Below are positions 60,154-64,000 of a stretch of 64,000 nt of DNA, piece after piece. The first letter of the stretch is position 1, and each line of letters opens with the position of its first letter. The stretch is from Roseateles oligotrophus. Lineage in GTDB: Bacteria; Pseudomonadota; Gammaproteobacteria; Burkholderiales; Burkholderiaceae_C. The stretch is from the NCBI RefSeq assembly GCF_014204525.1, contig NZ_JACHLP010000001.1, forward strand, positions 124,001-188,000, read 5' to 3'. The notes beneath the pieces are model-generated. The model was not told where the DNA came from and did no database searches. It was given only the letters and a program-made list of their open reading frames with translations. A program made the translations under genes and the position numbers.

Positions 60154-62901
60154 ATGACACAGCACGCTTCTTCGCATGCATTTGCCCACCCATTTGCCCA
60201 CACCTACGCCCACTTCACGACCCCCTCGCAGCGCAGTGGCGCCTTCTACTCCCTGCCCGAGTTGGCCAAGCAATTCCCCTCGGTGGCGCGCTTGCCGCTC
60301 TCGCTGCGAGTGGTGCTGGAGTCGGTGCTGCGTAACTGCGATGGCAAGCGGGTCACGGCCGAGCATGTGACCCAGTTGGCCAACTGGGCACCGCAGGCCG
60401 AGCGCAGTGAGGAGATCCCCTTTCTCGTCGCCCGCGTGGTGCTGCAGGACTTCACCGGCGTGCCCCTGCTGGCCGATCTGGCCGCCATGCGCAATGTGGC
60501 GGCCGCCGCAGGCAAGGACGCCAAGGCCATCGAACCTCTGGTGCCGGTGGACCTGGTGGTCGACCACTCGGTGATGATCGATTACTTCGGCAGCAAAAAG
60601 GCCCTGGACCTGAATATGCAGCTGGAGTTCCAGCGCAACCGCGAGCGCTACGAGTTCATGAAATGGGGCATGCAGGCCTTTGACACCTTCAGCGTCGTGC
60701 CGCCGGGCTTTGGCATCGTGCACCAGGTCAATCTGGAGTTTCTGGCGCGCGGCGTGCACAAGACGGGCAAGAAATCAACACAAGGCGCCAAGCTCTACTA
60801 CCCCGACAGCCTGGTCGGCACCGACAGCCACACCACCATGATCAACGGCATCGGCGTGGTCGGCTGGGGCGTGGGCGGCATCGAGGCCGAGGCCGGCATG
60901 CTGGGCCAGCCGGTCTATTTCCTGACGCCCGATGTCGTCGGCTTCGAGTTGAAGGGCCGGCTGCGCGAGGGCGTCACCGCCACCGATCTGGTGCTGACCG
61001 TCACCGAGATATTGCGGCGCGAGAAGGTGGTGGGCAAATTCGTCGAGTTTTACGGCGCGGGCACGGCCAGCCTGAGCGTGCCGGACCGCGCCACCATCGC
61101 CAATATGGCACCCGAGTACGGCGCGACGATGGGCTTCTTCCCGGTGGACGAGAAGACCATCGCGTACTTCAAGGGCAGCGGCCGCAGCAAGGCCGAGATC
61201 GAGGCCTTCGAGGCCTATTTCCGCGCCCAGGGCATGTTCGGCGTGCCGCTGGCCGGGCAGATCGATTATTCCCAGGTACTGACGCTGGACCTGAGCACCG
61301 TGGCGCCCTCGCTGGCCGGCCCCAAGCGCCCGCAGGACCGCATCGAGATCACGCATCTCTCCAGCCGCTTTGCCGAACTGTTCAGCGCCGGGCCGGCCGC
61401 GGGCGGCTTCAATCAGCCCGCCGCCAAGCTGCATGCCCGCATCAAGCTGGAAGACGGCACAGCCATCGGCAACGGCGATGTGCTGATCGCCGCCATCACC
61501 TCCTGCACCAACACCTCCAACCCCAGCGTCATGCTGGCCGCCGGCCTGCTCGCCAAAAAGGCGGTGGAAGCCGGACTCAAGGTGGCGCCGCATATCAAGA
61601 CCTCGCTGGCGCCGGGCTCGCGCATCGTCACCGAATACCTGGAGCGCGCCGGCCTGCTGCCCTATCTGGACAAGCTGGGTTTCAATGTGGCGGCCTATGG
61701 CTGCACCACCTGCATCGGCAATGCCGGCGACCTGCGGCCCGAGATCAACGCCGCCATCACCGGCCAGGACCTGGTCTGTGCCGCCGTGCTCTCGGGCAAC
61801 CGCAATTTCGAGGCCCGCATCCACCCCAATCTGAAGGCCAATTTCCTCGCCTCGCCGCCCCTGGTCCTGGCCTATGCCCTGGCCGGCAATGTGATGGTGG
61901 ACTTGATGACCCAGCCCGTCGGCCTGGGGAAAAAGGGACGCGAAGTCTTTCTGGGCGATATCTGGCCCAGCAGCGATGAGATCGAGGCGCTGATGAAGTA
62001 CGCCATGAATGGCAAGGCCTTCAAAGCCAATTACGAGCGGGTTGCCGCCAAGCCCGGCAAGCTGTGGCAGAAGATCGAAGGCGTCAGCGGAGATGTCTAC
62101 AACTGGCCGCCCAGCAGCTATATCGCTTGCCCGCCTTTTTTCGAGGGCTTCACCCAGCTGCCGCAATACACCCCAGCGGGCGTCAAGGCGGCCCGCATCA
62201 TGGCCTTGTTTGGCGACTCCATCACCACCGACCACATCTCGCCCGCGGGCTCCATCAAGCCCAGCTCGCCCGCCGGCCTGTATCTGCAGGCCTTGGGGCT
62301 CAAGGCCGCCGACTTCAATAGTTATGGCTCACGCCGAGGCAATCACGAGGTGATGATGCGCGGCACTTTTGCCAATGTGCGCATCAAAAATCTGATGCTG
62401 CCTGCCGGACCGGATGGCAGCCGCATCGAGGGCGGCCTGACCCTGCGCCAGCCCAGTGGCGAACAGCAAAGCATTTACGACGCGGCCATGGCCTATATCG
62501 CCGAGGGCAGGCCCACGGTGATCTTTGCCGGCGAGGAATACGGCACCGGCTCCAGCCGCGACTGGGCCGCCAAAGGCACCCAGCTCCTGGGCATCAAGGC
62601 CGTGGTGGCGCGCAGCTTCGAGCGCATACACCGCAGCAATCTGGTGGGCATGGGCGTGCTGCCTCTGCAGTTCAAGGGCGAGGACAGCTGGCAAAGCCTG
62701 GGGCTCAGGGGCGATGAGCTGATCGACATCGTCATCGACGGCGACTTGGCCCCGCAGCGCGAGGCGCAACTGCTGATCCAGCGCGCCGATGGCAGCCACC
62801 AAAGCCTGGCCCTGATCCTGCGCATCGACACCCCCATCGAGGTGGACTATTACCGCCACGGCGGCATCCTGCCCTTTGTGCTGAGGCAGTTACTGGCCTA
62901 G
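60154..62901 (+). CDS. acnA: Aconitate hydratase, AcnA type
   Basis: 915 residues from the ATG at 60154 (CCGGAGG). [4Fe-4S] ligands Cys451 ([10 protein letters not shown]), Cys517 and Cys520 ([11 protein letters not shown]). [14 protein letters not shown] and a C-terminal swivel domain with [16 protein letters not shown]. The first 24 residues carry six His ([17 protein letters not shown]), unusual for the family. It interconverts citrate and isocitrate. It overlaps the convergent ribE by 12 bp. Confidence 0.96.
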   Translation: MTQHASSHAFAHPFAHTYAHFTTPSQRSGAFYSLPELAKQFPSVARLPLSLRVVLESVLRNCDGKRVTAEHVTQLANWAPQAERSEEIPFLVARVVLQDFTGVPLLADLAAMRNVAAAAGKDAKAIEPLVPVDLVVDHSVMIDYFGSKKALDLNMQLEFQRNRERYEFMKWGMQAFDTFSVVPPGFGIVHQVNLEFLARGVHKTGKKSTQGAKLYYPDSLVGTDSHTTMINGIGVVGWGVGGIEAEAGMLGQPVYFLTPDVVGFELKGRLREGVTATDLVLTVTEILRREKVVGKFVEFYGAGTASLSVPDRATIANMAPEYGATMGFFPVDEKTIAYFKGSGRSKAEIEAFEAYFRAQGMFGVPLAGQIDYSQVLTLDLSTVAPSLAGPKRPQDRIEITHLSSRFAELFSAGPAAGGFNQPAAKLHARIKLEDGTAIGNGDVLIAAITSCTNTSNPSVMLAAGLLAKKAVEAGLKVAPHIKTSLAPGSRIVTEYLERAGLLPYLDKLGFNVAAYGCTTCIGNAGDLRPEINAAITGQDLVCAAVLSGNRNFEARIHPNLKANFLASPPLVLAYALAGNVMVDLMTQPVGLGKKGREVFLGDIWPSSDEIEALMKYAMNGKAFKANYERVAAKPGKLWQKIEGVSGDVYNWPPSSYIACPPFFEGFTQLPQYTPAGVKAARIMALFGDSITTDHISPAGSIKPSSPAGLYLQALGLKAADFNSYGSRRGNHEVMMRGTFANVRIKNLMLPAGPDGSRIEGGLTLRQPSGEQQSIYDAAMAYIAEGRPTVIFAGEEYGTGSSRDWAAKGTQLLGIKAVVARSFERIHRSNLVGMGVLPLQFKGEDSWQSLGLRGDELIDIVIDGDLAPQREAQLLIQRADGSHQSLALILRIDTPIEVDYYRHGGILPFVLRQLLA

Positions 62902-63594
62902 CTTTGGCGGCTCCGCCAGCGCGTCCAGGCTCTGGCCCGAGGCCGCCAGCAGCTGCTCCAGCGCCGGCAGCAGAGGGCCCAGGCGCTCGTCCAGGGCCTC
63001 GCGCACGGTGTCCACGAAGACCTGGGTCTGGCGCTCGATCTCGATGTTCAGGGCCGCACCCTCGGCCTTGCCGCCAAAAGTGGTGGCGCGCAAGGTCTCG
63101 GGGATCAGCCAGACCTCGAACCAGCCGGCCTTGCGGTCGGCCTCGGCAACGGTCAGGCTGGCGCCGTTGATGGCGATATAGCCCTTGGCGAAGATATAGC
63201 GCATCCAGGGCTGGGGCACCTGGATGCGCAGCACATGGTTGTTCTCGGGCCGGCGGATGCCGGCCAGCGTCGCCATGAAGTCCACATGGCCGGACAAGGG
63301 GTGGCCGCCGATCTCGGCGCCATCGCGGGCAGCCCGTTCCACATTGATGGCGCTGCCCACCTGCAAATCGGCCAAAGTGGTCAGGCCCAGGCTTTGCTGC
63401 ATCACATCGAACTCGGCATGCTGCGCGTCGTGGAGGCGGGTGACGGTCAGGCAGACGCCGTCGCAGGCCACGCTGGCACCGATCTCCAGGCCCTCGCAAA
63501 AGCGCTCGGGAAAGCGCAGCAACAGGCTGCGCAGGCCGGGTCTGTCGGTGATGGTCGCCACCTGGGCGACGCCTTGAACAATACCTGTGAACAT
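62890..63594 (-). CDS. ribE: Riboflavin synthase, alpha subunit
   Basis: 234 residues from the ATG at 63594 ([12 protein letters not shown]). Two lumazine-binding repeats, 1-97 and 98-195 ([13 protein letters not shown] and [12 protein letters not shown]). [12 protein letters not shown] lies near the active site. It dismutates two 6,7-dimethyl-8-ribityllumazines. It stands alone, away from other rib genes. Confidence 0.95.
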   Translation of the reverse strand: MFTGIVQGVAQVATITDRPGLRSLLLRFPERFCEGLEIGASVACDGVCLTVTRLHDAQHAEFDVMQQSLGLTTLADLQVGSAINVERAARDGAEIGGHPLSGHVDFMATLAGIRRPENNHVLRIQVPQPWMRYIFAKGYIAINGASLTVAEADRKAGWFEVWLIPETLRATTFGGKAEGAALNIEIERQTQVFVDTVREALDERLGPLLPALEQLLAASGQSLDALAEPPKLGQ

Positions 63595-63628
63595 GGGGCG
63601 GCAAAGACGGGAAAAAGAGGGGCCGAGC

Positions 63629-64000
63629 TTACCAGCTGACCTCGCGGTCGGGCGTGGCGCCAATCTTGTGCAGGGACAGGTCGGCGCCCTCGAATTCCTG
63701 CTCCTGGCTCAGGCGCAGCCCGCTCAGCTTCTTGATCACACCGTAGACCAGCAAGCCTCCGCCAAAGGCCCAGGCCAGGCCCAGCAGCGTGCCCAGTAAC
63801 TGCGAGGCCAGGCTGACCCCACCCAAGCCGCCCAGGGCCTGGCTGCCGAAGATGCCGGCCGCGATGCCACCCCAGGCCCCGCACAAGCCGTGCAAAGGCC
63901 AGACGCCCAGCACATCGTCGATCTTCCAGCGGTTCTGCGTCAGGGTGAACATCTTGACGAAGATAAAGCCCGCCACACCGCCCACCACCAGAGCGCCGTA
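63629..64000 (-). CDS. Ammonium transporter (Amt), C-terminal part, start beyond window
   Basis: 124 codons. Late TM helices with DDVLGVWPLHGLCGAWGGIAAGIFG (pore His region) and LGTLLGLAWAFGGGLLVYGVIKK; then a cytoplasmic tail LRLSQEQEFEGADLSLHKIG. AmtB-type channel for NH4+/NH3, often regulated by PII. Confidence 0.9.
   Translation of the reverse strand, partial: YGALVVGGVAGFIFVKMFTLTQNRWKIDDVLGVWPLHGLCGAWGGIAAGIFGSQALGGLGGVSLASQLLGTLLGLAWAFGGGLLVYGVIKKLSGLRLSQEQEFEGADLSLHKIGATPDREVSW

Overview
The window is a GC-rich chromosomal segment of a betaproteobacterium, most likely a Burkholderiales member close to Roseateles, Paucibacter or Rubrivivax. This placement is an inference from the gene families: PEP-CTERM proteins with sigma-54 promoters, a 180-kDa-type NAD-glutamate dehydrogenase, an AcnA-type aconitase, a PCMT-rhodanese-TolC gene run, and map-glnD-mnmH. 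No phage, plasmid or CRISPR signature was seen. Both ends cut through genes: an acetolactate synthase on the left and an ammonium transporter on the right.

Layout. 1-2356: acetolactate synthase large subunit (partial), a divergent Lrp-type regulator, and a small secreted lysine-rich protein. 2406-4064: a prolyl-4-hydroxylase-like dioxygenase and YaaA. 4144-11827: a minus-strand efflux region (TetR, adaptor, RND pump, PCMT, rhodanese, TolC) with a perfect operator upstream and a terminator downstream. 11950-14904: four translationally coupled genes (TetR, DUF2867, AarF/UbiB-like kinase, small membrane protein). 14967-20440: uppP, map, glnD and mnmH. 20730-22346: three small membrane proteins. 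22457-25557: an exported S9 peptidase and an arylformamidase-like hydrolase. 25807-36403: a complete glycerol module consisting of a GlpSTPQUV-type ABC importer, GlpD, GlpR and GlpK. 36413-39563: DUF3297, then a DGPF/YCII, DUF4287, VOC and ECF42-type sigma factor group. 39628-41643: three tRNA-Val genes, dnaQ and lgt. 41721-44932: two paralogous exported repeat proteins around an acetyltransferase and a membrane protein. 44971-48552: LysR, ilvD and a hydrolase. 48799-50900: TetR, a 41-residue membrane peptide and an acyltransferase. 50879-56577: a YebC-family protein and the large glutamate dehydrogenase. 56671-58418: two PEP-CTERM paralogues. 58722-64000: DUF3422, acnA, ribE and amt.

The most unusual content is non-coding. 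A 140-bp inverted-repeat element occurs three times. Each copy is flanked by TGA on both sides, and the first TGA is the stop codon of the neighbouring gene. Two direct copies bracket glpV. A separate 234-bp element with 18-bp near-perfect ends occurs twice at exactly the same length. Further long hairpins lie between glpQ and glpU, between yitT and the S9 peptidase, and before the DGPF gene.

Among proteins, the two glycerol-importer ATPases carry complementary defects. GlpS has LSGGQ but lacks the H-loop histidine, while GlpT has the histidine but lacks LSGGQ. This predicts one working and one degenerate ATP site. The PEP-CTERM pair, the small TetR/peptide unit and the kinase operon are compact regulated modules whose biology is not obvious from known families. 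All functional names come from reading motifs by eye; no database search was run.
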